Below are positions 1 to 8,971 of a stretch of DNA of 30,698 nt, in pieces (position 1 is the stretch's first letter; the number at the start of each line of letters is the position of its first letter). The stretch comes from Clostridiales bacterium (GTDB lineage: Bacteria > Bacillota > Clostridia > Christensenellales > Aristaeellaceae), in NCBI GenBank assembly GCA_004556395.1, contig SFHK01000024.1:1-30698 (forward strand). Reading direction: 5' to 3'. Position numbers and translations under genes: made by a program. Below the pieces are notes generated by a model. The model saw only the letters and a list, made by a program, of their open reading frames with translations, did not search any database and had not been told where the DNA came from.

Positions 1-109
1 CAGGCGGGCATTCCGCTGCTGTAAAAAAGGGCCCGGGGAAAGCGCAACTGGACTGTTCCCCAAGGAACAGACAGAAAAAGAAAAAGCCCTGTTGAAGAAC
101 AAAACCATT
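1..109. other. Short unassigned left edge beside IS fragment
   Basis: The first 24 bases could be the end of a plus-strand reading frame (QAGIPLL then TAA), but it is too short to assign. Positions 52-69 can fold into a 7-bp hairpin with a 4-base loop (CTGTTCC / GGAACAG). No T-run follows, so it is not a clear terminator. The right terminus of the adjacent IS3-type element should lie here, but I could not define an inverted repeat or target-site duplication. Confidence 0.3.
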
Positions 110-682
110 TTAAGCGGTCTTGCCCCGAATTTCAAGCGGGGTAAGGCCGTTTTTGAGCGAAATACGCTCAAAATTGTAGAAATGGATGTACTCGGCAACG
201 AGTTGTTCCACCTCGGCGCGCGAGGAGAAGCGGGCGCGGTACAGACATTCCGTTTTCAATGTACCGAAGAAGTTTTCCATCGCCGCGTTATCGTAGGGAC
301 ATCCGGGGCTGGACATCGACGGTGAAACGTGGTATGTTTGTGTCAGGTCGAAGAATGCTTTGGAGGTGTATTGAGACCCCTGGTCACTGTGGAGTGCGAG
401 TCCATCAGTGACCTTTTCCTGTTGTAAAGCCTCACGGATGGTATCAGTGACCAGTGAGGACGACATTTCAGAGCCGATCTTCCAGTTCAGCACGACCTTC
501 CCACACAGATCGAGCACAGCGCACATATACAGTATACTGCCCGGAATTGGGATGTACGTAATATCCGTAACCCAGAACTGATTGGGCCGCGTCTGATCGA
601 AGCGGCGATTCAGCAGGTTGGGGTATTTATGGACGGCCTGCTGGCAGCGGGTATAAGGCCGGCGCCGGCGAACGACGGACAA
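110..682 (-). pseudogene. IS3-family transposase OrfB, 5'-truncated fragment
   Basis: This is the integrase-core (DDE, rve) half of an IS3/IS150-type transposase, which cuts and joins the element's DNA ends. The three catalytic acidic positions are visible: Asp in WVTDITYIP, Asp in LHSDQGSQY, and Glu in NAAMENFFGTLKTE. The C-terminal FYNFERISLKNGLTPLE segment is typical of the family. About 190 residues remain of an OrfB that is usually about 270-300, and no OrfA or OrfA/OrfB slippage site is present. The N-terminal part with the HTH_21-like region is missing, so this is an inactive remnant. Its left boundary runs directly into the ATPase fragment at about 680-700, so this is not a clean insertion of a whole element. 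Confidence 0.88.
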
Positions 683-2304
683 TAGATACGAACGCCGCGA
701 AGGTATTCCAGAATAGGCTTCTCGTTGCCCTGGTAGACGATGTTGAACATACGGGTTTTATTCTCATCCAGCCATTTGCGGATTTGGGATAGATAGGATT
801 TCCCGCGCTGGACGTAGGTAGTCTTCGTTTCACCTGCCGCGCTCATGGCCTCCATTTCCTTCGCGCCGCCATAGAGGCGGATTAGCTGCGCGAGCTTGGC
901 GTCCATTTTCATGATGAAATAGACCTCGTCCTTCTGGCTGGGCGAAGCAGGGCGTTCATTGCCGAAGGGAGGTAGGATGTAGACATAGAAATCCTCTTCC
1001 GGCTGCGCGGTTGGACGGTCAGCGCTATTGCCAAGGAATAGATAGCCGCGGCGGAAAATATTCTTCTCGTACCATGTGAGGTTATACTGATAGATGTGAT
1101 AGCCTGTCACATGCTGCGGCGTGTTCCATTCGAGGGCGGAAATGAGCAGGTCGAAGAAATAGCGATTGAGGGCATCGTCGCCGAGAAAATCTGCTTTTTC
1201 CTGGATTTTCTTGTCGTAGTCGATGTCCTTCTTCAGGTCAAGAAAATACTGGCAGTTATCGCTATTGTATTCGATAAACTGCCCGGATACGGTATTGAGG
1301 ATGTCGCGCAATACCGTAATGATGGTGGAAAGCAGGAAATCTTCCTCCATGACGGGCATGGGAATATAAAGGCATAGATCGTCCTTCAGGCTCTGCGCGG
1401 TAAGGCCCAATTTTGCGTCCAATGTGCCGGTGGTCAGGCGATGCACGCTTAGGGCATAGACGATCTGCAGGGCAATGGGCCGATACGCCGCTTTCGGAAA
1501 ATTGCGAGCAATGATGTCCTCCAATACGGTGGACTTGGAAAGAACCTCATGCACGGCTGGGTCTGTACGCAGGCTCGGATTCTCCTTGATGCGCTTCCAA
1601 TAGGTATCATACGATACGACGCCCGGCTTCATGGGATCGAGGTCGTTATCGATGATTGCGCCGATGGTTTCGGAGATGGTTTTCAGCACCTCGCGCTTTT
1701 CCACGGTTACGATATGCTGGAATGTGTCGATATACGCCGGATGGATTGGAAACATGTCCACGTAATCCTCCAGGCGGTCGGCCATATTCTGATACAGTGG
1801 GCAGAATTTCTGCAGGTGATTGCGGATCAGTGCCTTCTGCTCCGGCGACTTGCGCAGGACGCGGCGCTGGGCAACGAAAGCAATATCTTCAGAGCGAATC
1901 AGAACCTGCTCGAAGCGATCTTTCATTTTCAGCAGTGAGCTGGAAACCTGCCGGAAGGCCGAATTGTCGAATAGTGCCTCCTGAACGCCGCTGATGAAGC
2001 GGAAGCGGGAGGATTTGATGATTTCGCCCAATTCGCGCATGAAATTCAGGTCTGCCATGAGCTCGTTATCCTTGCGGGTGCGCAAATAGTCAAGCAGCTC
2101 ATCGACAACGACCAGATAGCCGCGCTCATCGCCATACTTCTCGGCGAATGCGGCCATCATATCAAGCAGCGAGTCCTTATTATTGGTGATCGTCTTAACG
2201 TCCGGGAATTTATAGGAAATGCCTCGGCGGGCCAGGTCTTGCTCCAAGTTAGATGTGATGATGCCGCGCAGGGACATGGCTGTTGAGCCAATTTCAATAC
2301 GCAA
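610..2304 (-). pseudogene. BrxC/PglY-like (DUF6079-type) P-loop ATPase, internal fragment
   Basis: This is a roughly 540-residue internal piece of a large ATPase resembling the DUF6079/BrxC/PglY proteins of BREX-type phage defence. It has a Walker-B-like segment (YLVVVDELLDYLRTR) near residue 65. An N-terminal nucleotide-binding loop is absent, because the frame enters at FEVLRIEIGST and a stop codon lies only about ten codons upstream. There is no ATG and no ribosome binding site; the nominal start at 2304 is TTG. At the other end the homologous protein appears to stop near EYLRGVRIYCP. The last 20 or so residues (from SFAGAG) are IS3 sequence read in another frame. Full-length relatives exceed 1,000 residues. 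The family call rests on pattern recognition, not a search. No BREX partner genes are present. Confidence 0.65.
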
Positions 2305-2338
2305 TACTTCAAAGCATCCTGCAATACAGGCCGCATTT

Positions 2339-2851
2339 TCACGAAATCTTCACCCGCTCGAAGCTCCACGTCCGCCCGTTTTCCAGCGCAACAATGGGCC
2401 GCGCTTCAACCGCTTTCCAGAAAACGTTCGCATTCAGCAGCGCTTCCCCCGTAAGCAGATGACTCAGCTCGTCCATTTTGAGATTCTTCAGGCAGGGCTG
2501 CCCGTTTTCCCACGCAAAGCACAGCGCGCTGGGCAGATGGTCGCAGCTCTCCTTAATGGAAACCGGTGAAAGCCGCCGCCCGCGCCCATGAAGCAGAACG
2601 CCCGCCGCAAAAAGACTGAACGCCGTCAAAAGCAGCGCCGCCGCCATCCATGGCGCAGGAGAAAGCGCATCGCAGACCGGCAGACGGGAAAGCAACGCCG
2701 CCAGCGATGCAAAATCCAGCAGCACCGCCAGCAGACAAACCGCAAACGCCCGCCGCCGACGGCAGCGCGCCGCGCTCATACAGCCGAACAGACCCGCGAC
2801 CGCGCCGATCAGCAGCAGCGTACAGAGCAGTCCCGCGCAACGCATACTCAC
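2339..2851 (-). pseudogene. Membrane PAS/histidine-kinase-like protein, 3'-truncated
   Basis: The ORF has three hydrophobic segments at its N-terminus (roughly residues 5-27, 36-60 and 67-88). A PAS-like region follows from about residue 96 (SPVSIKESCDHLPSALCF, then NLKMDELSHLLTG). It resembles the N-terminal half of sensor kinases in which this domain is followed by a coil, a dimerisation helix and an ATPase domain. Here the sequence stops 170 residues in, right after GRTWSFERVKIS, where the DUF6079-type fragment begins. The start overlaps the stop of the upstream sensor gene by four bases (ATGA), so the two were translationally coupled. I infer that the kinase part was lost by deletion or recombination at about 2325-2345. 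Confidence 0.55.
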
Positions 2852-4551
2852 GCGCGTTCACCTCCCCGTTCAAAGGAGAGCGTCGCGCATTGTTCGCCGT
2901 CCGAATCGTCAATCGTCAGCCTGCCTTCGCTGGCATACCGGTTCATATCCGGCCGTCCCGCCGCGTCCTCCATCATCAGCCGGATGGAAAAGCGTTCTTC
3001 GCATTCTACCCGCACCATCAGCGCGCTGAGCGAGGGCAGCGCGGCTTCCAAGCAGTCCTCAAAGAAATCGTACGCCGTCTGCACCTCGCGCCCGCCGACG
3101 CAGCCGCTCCCATCCTGATGAAGCGCGCAGGAGACGCCGTATTGCGTCAGATACGTCAGCGATTCCCGAACGCAGTGCGTCAGTTCCTCCACCGGTACCG
3201 CCGCGTCTCTTTCGCAGATCAACGCCAGATTGACCCGACGCTTGACGTATGCGCCCAAAATGCAGACGCGCTTCAGCTTCTGCCCGTTTCCATCCTCCAG
3301 CAGCCGCTGAATCTGAAGCAGCTGCGGCTGTACAAGGCGTATCATCGCGTCCATCAACCGGTTCTTTTCCTCAATCTGCGCACGCTGCCGCTTCAGCTCG
3401 TTCTCCGCCCGAATCAGCTCGTTTTCCTCCGACAGCTGCGCGTTGATTTCCGCAAGCTGCTCCCGCATGCGGTTAATTCTCGAAACATCCTCCACCCAGT
3501 ACACGCGCCCGTCCTGAACCGGCGCGCTCCGCAGCCGCGCGTTCGCATCCAGCATAACCGCGTCCCGCGCCGCCGCCCGAAGCTGCTCTCCGGTAAGCCG
3601 CGGCGCGCCCTTGGCGCGATAGACCGTCCTTCCCTCTCCGTCTACAATCTGCGCGGCCACCGTCGATTCTAAAAAGAAATCGCGGTAATACCCGTTGCTG
3701 GACAGCAAACCCACCTGAAGACTGCTTTCCCAGAACGCCGCAAACGTCAGGCAAAAGCACTCCGGCATCTTGTGAAATGTGTAGATATTGGCAAAGCTCA
3801 ACACACAGAGCACGAACCCGCCCAGAAACACGCAGACCGGAATCCACGCATATTTCCGGCTTTCTGAAACGCGGCACTTGCGGAAAACCACCATCCCGGT
3901 TGCCAGCAGCAGCCCGACAATCCAGACCATAGCCAGATAATACAGCCGCCCATGCGTGTAATCCGCTTCCAGCGTCGCCGCGCCCGGAGCCATTCGAAAC
4001 GCCGCCTAATGCCAGTCATTCGTCAGAATCCCGCCAATCAGCAGCGCCGCCGGCACAAACAGCCAGTACCACCGGCGCAAAAACGGCTCGTCCTCCCGCC
4101 GCCCGATCTGTAAGGCCGCATATAAACTGAACAGCGGCGTAAGAACCTGCGGCACATAATACAGATACCACAAATACCGCGTAACATCGTCGTCCACAAA
4201 AAATCGATATTTCACCGCGCGCAGAAACAGCCATACCACCGTCATCCCGCACCCAAACAGCAGCCACCGCCGCTCGCCCCGATGCAGAATCCGCCGCGCT
4301 ATGGAAAATCCCCACGCCATACCCAAACCAATATAAGTCAGATTGGTCAGCAAAAACCATCCCGCCGACCATAGCGTCCCCGCCGCCCGCTCCATCTGCC
4401 GAAACACCCCGGCCAAAATAAACAGCCCGAGCGCCAGATACAGTTTTCTTCCGACCTTCTCCCTCTCGCCGTCATTGGCTACCTCGCATAGCACAACCAC
4501 TGACCACGCGACAACCCCGCCATATTCTTTCCGCGTGATGCGATCTGTCAA
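2848..4551 (-). pseudogene. 7TM sensor protein interrupted by an in-frame amber codon
   Basis: Two ORFs (4551-4006 and 3993-2848) lie in the same frame, separated only by TAG at 4006-4008 and four codons. Joined, they make a coherent protein. Five membrane segments precede the stop and two follow it (LYYLAMVWIVGLLL and WIPVCVFLGGFVLCVL), matching a histidine-kinase N-terminal 7TM sensor domain. After that come a PAS-like region, a coiled coil (about INAQLSEENELIRAENE) and a C-terminal region where a kinase ATPase domain would be but without a recognisable N box. The family commonly has NDxHQ at the stop position, so CAG to TAG is the simplest explanation. The start is TTG and uncertain. The 3' end overlaps the next gene by ATGA. 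Confidence 0.65.
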
Positions 4552-4625
4552 TCATTCCAACGCAGGATTACAATCGCGCAATACTTTTCGTGTCCGCACG
4601 AACTACAATCGCAACAAATCGTTTT

Positions 4626-5027
4626 TCAATCGTCATCCTTCATCGCGTCGCGCATGTCGTGGAACTGGGCTTCTAATTTATGGGCGGTGATGGTCTGACA
4701 CACGAACACGGAGATGAATTCGGCAAGGAGGGCAATCATGCCGGCCATGGACGCGGCGACGCTGGAGGCGGAGAAGCGCAGGAGCGCCATACAAGTCAGC
4801 GCGGCGGCGATCATCAGGATGGGCATGGTCTTGGTGAGCAGGCGGCCGAAGCACTTCTGCGCGAACTGCCAATGCGCCTCGTCCTTTTTGGAAACGAAGT
4901 TACGGTAGGAGAAGAAGCCCTTTCCCAGCTTCGGCGGGCGTCTGAGCAGGGCAAGGCCCACCACGAGATACAACACCGGCAGAACCTCCATCATCAGAAG
5001 CAGACCCCAAAGCATATTGTTTGTCAT
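4626..5027 (-). CDS. SdpI-like small membrane protein
   Basis: This 133-residue protein has a hydrophobic N-terminus (LLLMMEVLPVLYLVVGLALL), a central GFFSYRNFVSKKDEAHWQFAQKCFGRLL segment and two further membrane segments (PILMIAAALTCMALL and AASMAGMIALLAEFISVFV). The Gly/aromatic-Tyr-Arg then Trp-x-Phe-Ala-x-x-x-x-Gly pattern matches the C-terminal core of SdpI-family proteins, some of which give immunity to secreted toxic peptides; many have no known role. No toxin gene is next to it. It has its own promoter (5062-5090) and is divergent from the two-component operon. Purine-rich AAGGACGAGAG precedes the ATG. Confidence 0.6.
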   Translation of the reverse strand: MTNNMLWGLLLMMEVLPVLYLVVGLALLRRPPKLGKGFFSYRNFVSKKDEAHWQFAQKCFGRLLTKTMPILMIAAALTCMALLRFSASSVAASMAGMIALLAEFISVFVCQTITAHKLEAQFHDMRDAMKDDD

Positions 5028-5061
5028 TTTTCTCTCGTCCTTTTCTTATTTGTATGTCTGC

Positions 5062-5090
5062 ATCATAGCATACGCGCCCGAAAATTGCAA
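5062..5090 (-). promoter_or_regulatory. Promoter for the SdpI-like gene
   Basis: Read on the minus strand: TTGCAA (-35, 5085-5090), a 17-base spacer, then TATGAT (-10, 5062-5067). It lies about 35 bases upstream of the start codon at 5027. Confidence 0.7.
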
Positions 5091-5148
5091 GCGACTTGTC
5101 GTTTGCACGGCGATATTCAGTAAATTTCCGGCAGGATTAAACTTTCTC

Positions 5149-5177
5149 TTGCAATGAATTGGAAAATCGATTATAAT
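5149..5177 (+). promoter_or_regulatory. Promoter of the two-component operon
   Basis: TTGCAA (5149-5154), a 17-base spacer and a perfect TATAAT (5172-5177). The expected transcript would start near 5184, giving a leader of about 65 bases before the regulator's ATG at 5249. Confidence 0.8.
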
Positions 5178-5248
5178 AATGCTGACATAGCTTTGCAACA
5201 GACAAATTCGGGCTTTTGTCCCTGAAATACCGGAACGGAGGAATGCGG

Positions 5249-5941
5249 ATGGCACGCAAAATACTGATCGTAGACGACGAACCGTTGATCGTGAAGGGAC
5301 TCAAATATTCCCTTGAACAGGATAATTATGAAACGGATTCCGCAATGGACGGCGAGGAAGCGCTGAACAAATTTTTCGCCGGGCGCTATGATCTTGTGCT
5401 TCTGGACGTCATGCTGCCCAAGGTAGACGGCATTGAGGTGTGCCAGCGCATCCGCGAAAAATCCACGGTGCCGATCATCATGCTCACCGCCAAGGGCGAG
5501 GACATGGACAAGATTCTGGGTCTCGAATACGGCGCGGACGATTATATGACCAAGCCGTTCAACATCCTCGAGGTCAAGAGCCGCATCAAGGCCATCTTCC
5601 GCCGCACCGCGATGATGCAGAAGGAAAGCACTCAGTCGATTCTGACGGTGCGCGACATGCGCATCAACCTGAACAACCGCTCGGTGACCATCGGCCAGAA
5701 GGAGATCAACCTCACGGCGAAGGAATTCGATCTGCTTCAGCTGTTCGTCAGCAACCGCGGCAAGGTTTTCAGCCGCGAAAACCTTCTGGAAACCATCTGG
5801 AAGTACGACTATCTGGGCGACCTGCGCACGGTGGACGTGCACATCCGCCGCCTGCGCGAAAAGATCGAAAAGAATCCAGCTCAGCCGGAATTCATTTTCA
5901 CCAAATGGGGTGTCGGCTATTATTTCACTGACAAGGATTAA
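5249..5941 (+). CDS. OmpR-family response regulator
   Basis: This 230-residue regulator has an N-terminal receiver domain and a C-terminal winged-helix DNA-binding domain. In the receiver the acidic pair Asp9-Asp10, the phospho-acceptor Asp53 (LVLLDVMLP), Thr80 and Lys102 (DYMTKPF) are all present. The winged helix includes INLTAKEFDLLQLFVSN and RTVDVHIRRLREKIE, ending in WGVGYYF. I chose ATG 5249 because GGAGG (5237-5241) is 7 bases upstream; ATG 5243 is only 1 base from it, and the longer frame to 5216 has no site. The partner kinase overlaps the 3' end. WalR/PhoP-like proteins are closest in look, but the target genes cannot be read from here. Confidence 0.95.
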   Translation: MARKILIVDDEPLIVKGLKYSLEQDNYETDSAMDGEEALNKFFAGRYDLVLLDVMLPKVDGIEVCQRIREKSTVPIIMLTAKGEDMDKILGLEYGADDYMTKPFNILEVKSRIKAIFRRTAMMQKESTQSILTVRDMRINLNNRSVTIGQKEINLTAKEFDLLQLFVSNRGKVFSRENLLETIWKYDYLGDLRTVDVHIRRLREKIEKNPAQPEFIFTKWGVGYYFTDKD

Positions 5942-7403
5942 AAAAGCCGCCTACTCGCTGCAATGGAGATTCATCATCGCCTATCTGCTGATCATCATCG
6001 TCGCCTTCGGCGTTGTCGCCGCGTCGGTGATTCAGCTGGTAGGCGAATATCTGTTTACCCAGCGCAAGCGTGAAGAGGTACGAGCCGCGACGGAAACCGC
6101 CACGCAGGTCGTATCCCCTCTGCGGAATTATGACATCGACCGGATGAACCAGATCGTGTGCGACGCCGGCAGCGCGCTGGACGCACGCGTTCTTCTGCTG
6201 GACGAAAACGGAACCGTGCTGGCCGATTCGGAGGACGCGCTGAACGGGCGCAGGCTGTCGCTGAAGCAGGTGGCCAACGTGCTGGCCGGCGCGAGCAGCG
6301 ATTACGCCTATTACCGCTCGGAAGCGCTGAACGCATGCCTGCACAGCGACCGCGATTACGGCGCGGTGACCGGCATCTGCGTCACCCGCGTGATCAGCGG
6401 CGGCTCGCTCAGCGGCATGGTGGTGTATGTCTCCGGCGCGCAGGATATTTACGACGATCTGGTCGGCGTCATGCGCCGCGTCGGCATTACGCTGCTGGCT
6501 GTGTTCATCGTCGTGGGCGTTTTAAGCGTGCTCATCGGGCGAATGTTCACCCATCCCGTGCGCGACCTGTCCGAGGGCATTCAGCGAATGACGAAGAGCG
6601 ACTTCAAGGCGCGCGTGCGCGTGCGCGGCAAAAACGAGTTTTCGGAGCTGGCCGGCGCGTTCAACACCATGTGTCAGCGCATGGAAACGCTGGATCGCTC
6701 GCGCAACCAGTTCGTGTCCAACGCTTCCCATGAATTGAAAACGCCGCTGAGCACGATGAAAATCCTCCTTCAGACGCTTCTGTATCAGGAGGTCTACGAT
6801 CCCGCCATCTCCCGCGAATTCCTGACGGACATCGACAAGGAAATCGACCGCCTGAGCGCGGTCATCAGCGATTTGCTCACGCTCGTGAGCGTGGACAGCG
6901 GCGAGCTCAAGCTCAAAACTGCCCCGCTTTCGCTGCGCGATCTGATCAACGACAACGTGCGCCGTCTGGCGCCGCTGGCGCGCGAGCGTGGCATCGAGCT
7001 GCAATTCACCGGCCGCGAGAACGTCGAAATCGTCGGCGACCACATGAAGCTGACGCAGGTGTTCTACAACCTCATCGACAACGCCATCAAGTATACGCCG
7101 CGCGGCGGCCGGGTGCACGTCGAGCTCTCAAAGCAGGGTAAGACCGCCGTGGTGCGCGTCGCGGACAACGGCATCGGCATCCCGGAGGAAGACCAGCTGC
7201 ACATCTTCGACCGCTTCTACCGCGTGGACAAAGCGCGCTCGCGCGAAACGGGCGGCACCGGTCTGGGTTTGTCCATCGTAAAGCAGATCGTGCTTTTGCA
7301 CGACGGCAACATCAGCGTTTCCTCAAGGGAAAACGAGGGCAGCACGTTCACGGTAGAGCTGCCGCTGCTTCAGAAAACCACGGGAGGGAAAGCGCATGAG
7401 TAA
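5910..7403 (+). CDS. HAMP-domain sensor histidine kinase
   Basis: This is the membrane kinase partner of the preceding regulator. The order is: a first membrane helix (about residues 18-43), an extracellular sensor loop of about 145 residues, a second helix (about 190-212), HAMP (PVRDLSEGIQRM), a dimerisation helix with the phospho-acceptor His274 in NASHELKTPLS, then the ATPase domain. N box (NLIDNAIKYTP), G1 (DNGIGIP), F (FDRFYR) and G2 (GGTGLGLSIV) motifs are intact. The start is probably GTG 5910, overlapping the regulator gene by 32 bases; no in-frame ATG lies before the first helix, so the exact start is uncertain. The 3' end overlaps the GerMN lipoprotein gene by 8 bases. Confidence 0.93.
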   Translation: MSAIISLTRIKKAAYSLQWRFIIAYLLIIIVAFGVVAASVIQLVGEYLFTQRKREEVRAATETATQVVSPLRNYDIDRMNQIVCDAGSALDARVLLLDENGTVLADSEDALNGRRLSLKQVANVLAGASSDYAYYRSEALNACLHSDRDYGAVTGICVTRVISGGSLSGMVVYVSGAQDIYDDLVGVMRRVGITLLAVFIVVGVLSVLIGRMFTHPVRDLSEGIQRMTKSDFKARVRVRGKNEFSELAGAFNTMCQRMETLDRSRNQFVSNASHELKTPLSTMKILLQTLLYQEVYDPAISREFLTDIDKEIDRLSAVISDLLTLVSVDSGELKLKTAPLSLRDLINDNVRRLAPLARERGIELQFTGRENVEIVGDHMKLTQVFYNLIDNAIKYTPRGGRVHVELSKQGKTAVVRVADNGIGIPEEDQLHIFDRFYRVDKARSRETGGTGLGLSIVKQIVLLHDGNISVSSRENEGSTFTVELPLLQKTTGGKAHE

Positions 7404-8892
7404 ATCCTCCGCGCGCATGCTTGCGCTTGCCGCCGCGATGGCGCTGCTGCTGACCGGATGCGACGGGCTTCTCGTCTCCCCCGGCGATTCCGCGCGCGAG
7501 ACGCTTCCCGCGCCCGTCTCCAATTCCCCCGCCGCTCCTGTCGGCGACGATCAAATGCTGAACAGCTTTTACGCGTGGCTTTCCTATCCGAACGCCGACG
7601 GCACGGCCTACGCGCCGGTCAGCCGCCTGTTCACCGACACCAGCCTGAACGACGAGGCCTTCGCCGCGCTTCAGGCGCTGCTGGAGGGCGGCGCATCCTC
7701 CGTGCGCTCTCCCGCGCCGGAGGGAACGCGGCTTGTAAGCGTTGAAATCGCGTCGCGCATCGCGACGGTCAACCTGATTCCCGGCCGCATGCTCTCCGAC
7801 GACGAAAAGGCGACAATCGCCGCCTGCGTTTCCGCCACGCTGTTCAACCTGACGGAGCTTTCCGCCGTCAACGTTCTTCTGGCCGGACGGCCGCTCACGC
7901 TGTATTCGCTGCCCGTCGGCGCGCTGCGCGAGAGCGACGTCACCTCTATTTCCGACCTGAAGGAGCATCTTCAGCGGGACGGCGCAGCCGCACGCTCCGC
8001 CGCCGTGTATTACCCGGACGCGGGCGGACGGCTTGTGGTGCCCACCCTGCGCTCCCTGTCCGCCGATTCCGACAACGCCGCCGGTCAGCTGCTTACCCTG
8101 CTGGCCAGCGCGCCCGGACAAACCGGCCTGCTGCCCGCCATCGCCGCGCGGGAGGGTCTTCTCACCTCGCCCTGTACCCTTTCCGCCGCCGACAACAACC
8201 GCCTTGTGCTCGACATTCCCTTTTCCGCCGCCGTCTATGACGCGCTGGAAGAAAGCGACGTCTCGCGCTGGCAGTTCCTCGCGTCGGTCGTCCTGACGCT
8301 GACCACCTACATCGACGAGCTCGACGGCATCCGCATTTCATTTGATGGAAAGCCGGTCAAAAGCGTGCCCCTTCCGGACGGCGGCAGCCTGTCGTTTGAG
8401 AACAACCTTCTCACCCGCGCGGACTTCAGCGGAAGCATCGGCGAAATCGCGGTGCTGTATTTCGTGGACGAAAACGGAGCCCTGTCTCCGGAATTCCGCG
8501 CGCTCCCCGCGGGCGACGCGACCTCCATCCGCGCCCGGCTGGCGCTTCTGATGGAAGCTCCCCTGACGGACGGCCTTGCGTCCGCCATTCCGGATGGTAT
8601 CACGCCCTCCGACCTGCTGGGCGCAGGGCTTCGAAGCAGCACGGCGCTGATCAACCTGTCCCGAAACGTCTACGCGCTGTGTCAGCCGCTCACGCCGGAG
8701 GAAGAAGCCCGCTTCGTATACGCCATCGTGAACACGCTTACATGCATGAACAGCGTAAACGCCGTGCGCTTCTACGTGGAAGGTCAGACGGTCGACACCC
8801 TCTCCGGCTCCATCTGCATAAAAAACTACCTGCTGCCCAACCGTGGCCTCTGCGCAGGCCACACGCTGGCCGCCGCGTCAGAAACCCCGTAA
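7396..8892 (+). CDS. GerMN-domain lipoprotein, third gene of the two-component operon
   Basis: This 498-residue protein starts with a lipoprotein signal (hydrophobic stretch then LLTGC, Cys about residue 22) and is expected to be anchored on the outer face of the membrane. The rest can be read as three GerMN-like modules: about residues 55-175, 195-325 and 350-475. Each has the beta-strand then NxTLT-like helix pattern (for example AACVSATLFNLTEL, ASVVLTLTTYIDEL and YAIVNTLTCMNSV) followed by a VxxxxxGxxV strand. GerMN domains occur in spore germination protein GerM and in actinobacterial LpqB. The ATG overlaps the kinase gene's last codons, so the three genes form one operon. I infer a role in modulating the kinase's extracellular sensing. 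Confidence 0.82.
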   Translation: MSKSSARMLALAAAMALLLTGCDGLLVSPGDSARETLPAPVSNSPAAPVGDDQMLNSFYAWLSYPNADGTAYAPVSRLFTDTSLNDEAFAALQALLEGGASSVRSPAPEGTRLVSVEIASRIATVNLIPGRMLSDDEKATIAACVSATLFNLTELSAVNVLLAGRPLTLYSLPVGALRESDVTSISDLKEHLQRDGAAARSAAVYYPDAGGRLVVPTLRSLSADSDNAAGQLLTLLASAPGQTGLLPAIAAREGLLTSPCTLSAADNNRLVLDIPFSAAVYDALEESDVSRWQFLASVVLTLTTYIDELDGIRISFDGKPVKSVPLPDGGSLSFENNLLTRADFSGSIGEIAVLYFVDENGALSPEFRALPAGDATSIRARLALLMEAPLTDGLASAIPDGITPSDLLGAGLRSSTALINLSRNVYALCQPLTPEEEARFVYAIVNTLTCMNSVNAVRFYVEGQTVDTLSGSICIKNYLLPNRGLCAGHTLAAASETP

Positions 8893-8900
8893 CCAGTCCC

Positions 8901-8936
8901 GCCGCCATTTCGCATGAGATGACGGCGGCTTTTTTC
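8901..8936 (+). terminator. Rho-independent terminator of the two-component operon
   Basis: A GC-rich stem (GCCGCC ... GGCGGC with a second ATTTC/GAGAT pairing inside and a two-base bulge) is followed by TTTTTTCT. It starts 9 bases after the lipoprotein stop codon. Confidence 0.85.
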
Positions 8937-8971
8937 TGATTCCGTTCCCGCACCTCCCCGGTGCCGCACAG

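Noticed and set aside
4006..4008. Genome-wide amber recoding
   Set aside because: The ACP gene ends properly at TAG (27680-27682), shortly before a hairpin, and all other genes show ordinary stops. A local mutation is simpler.
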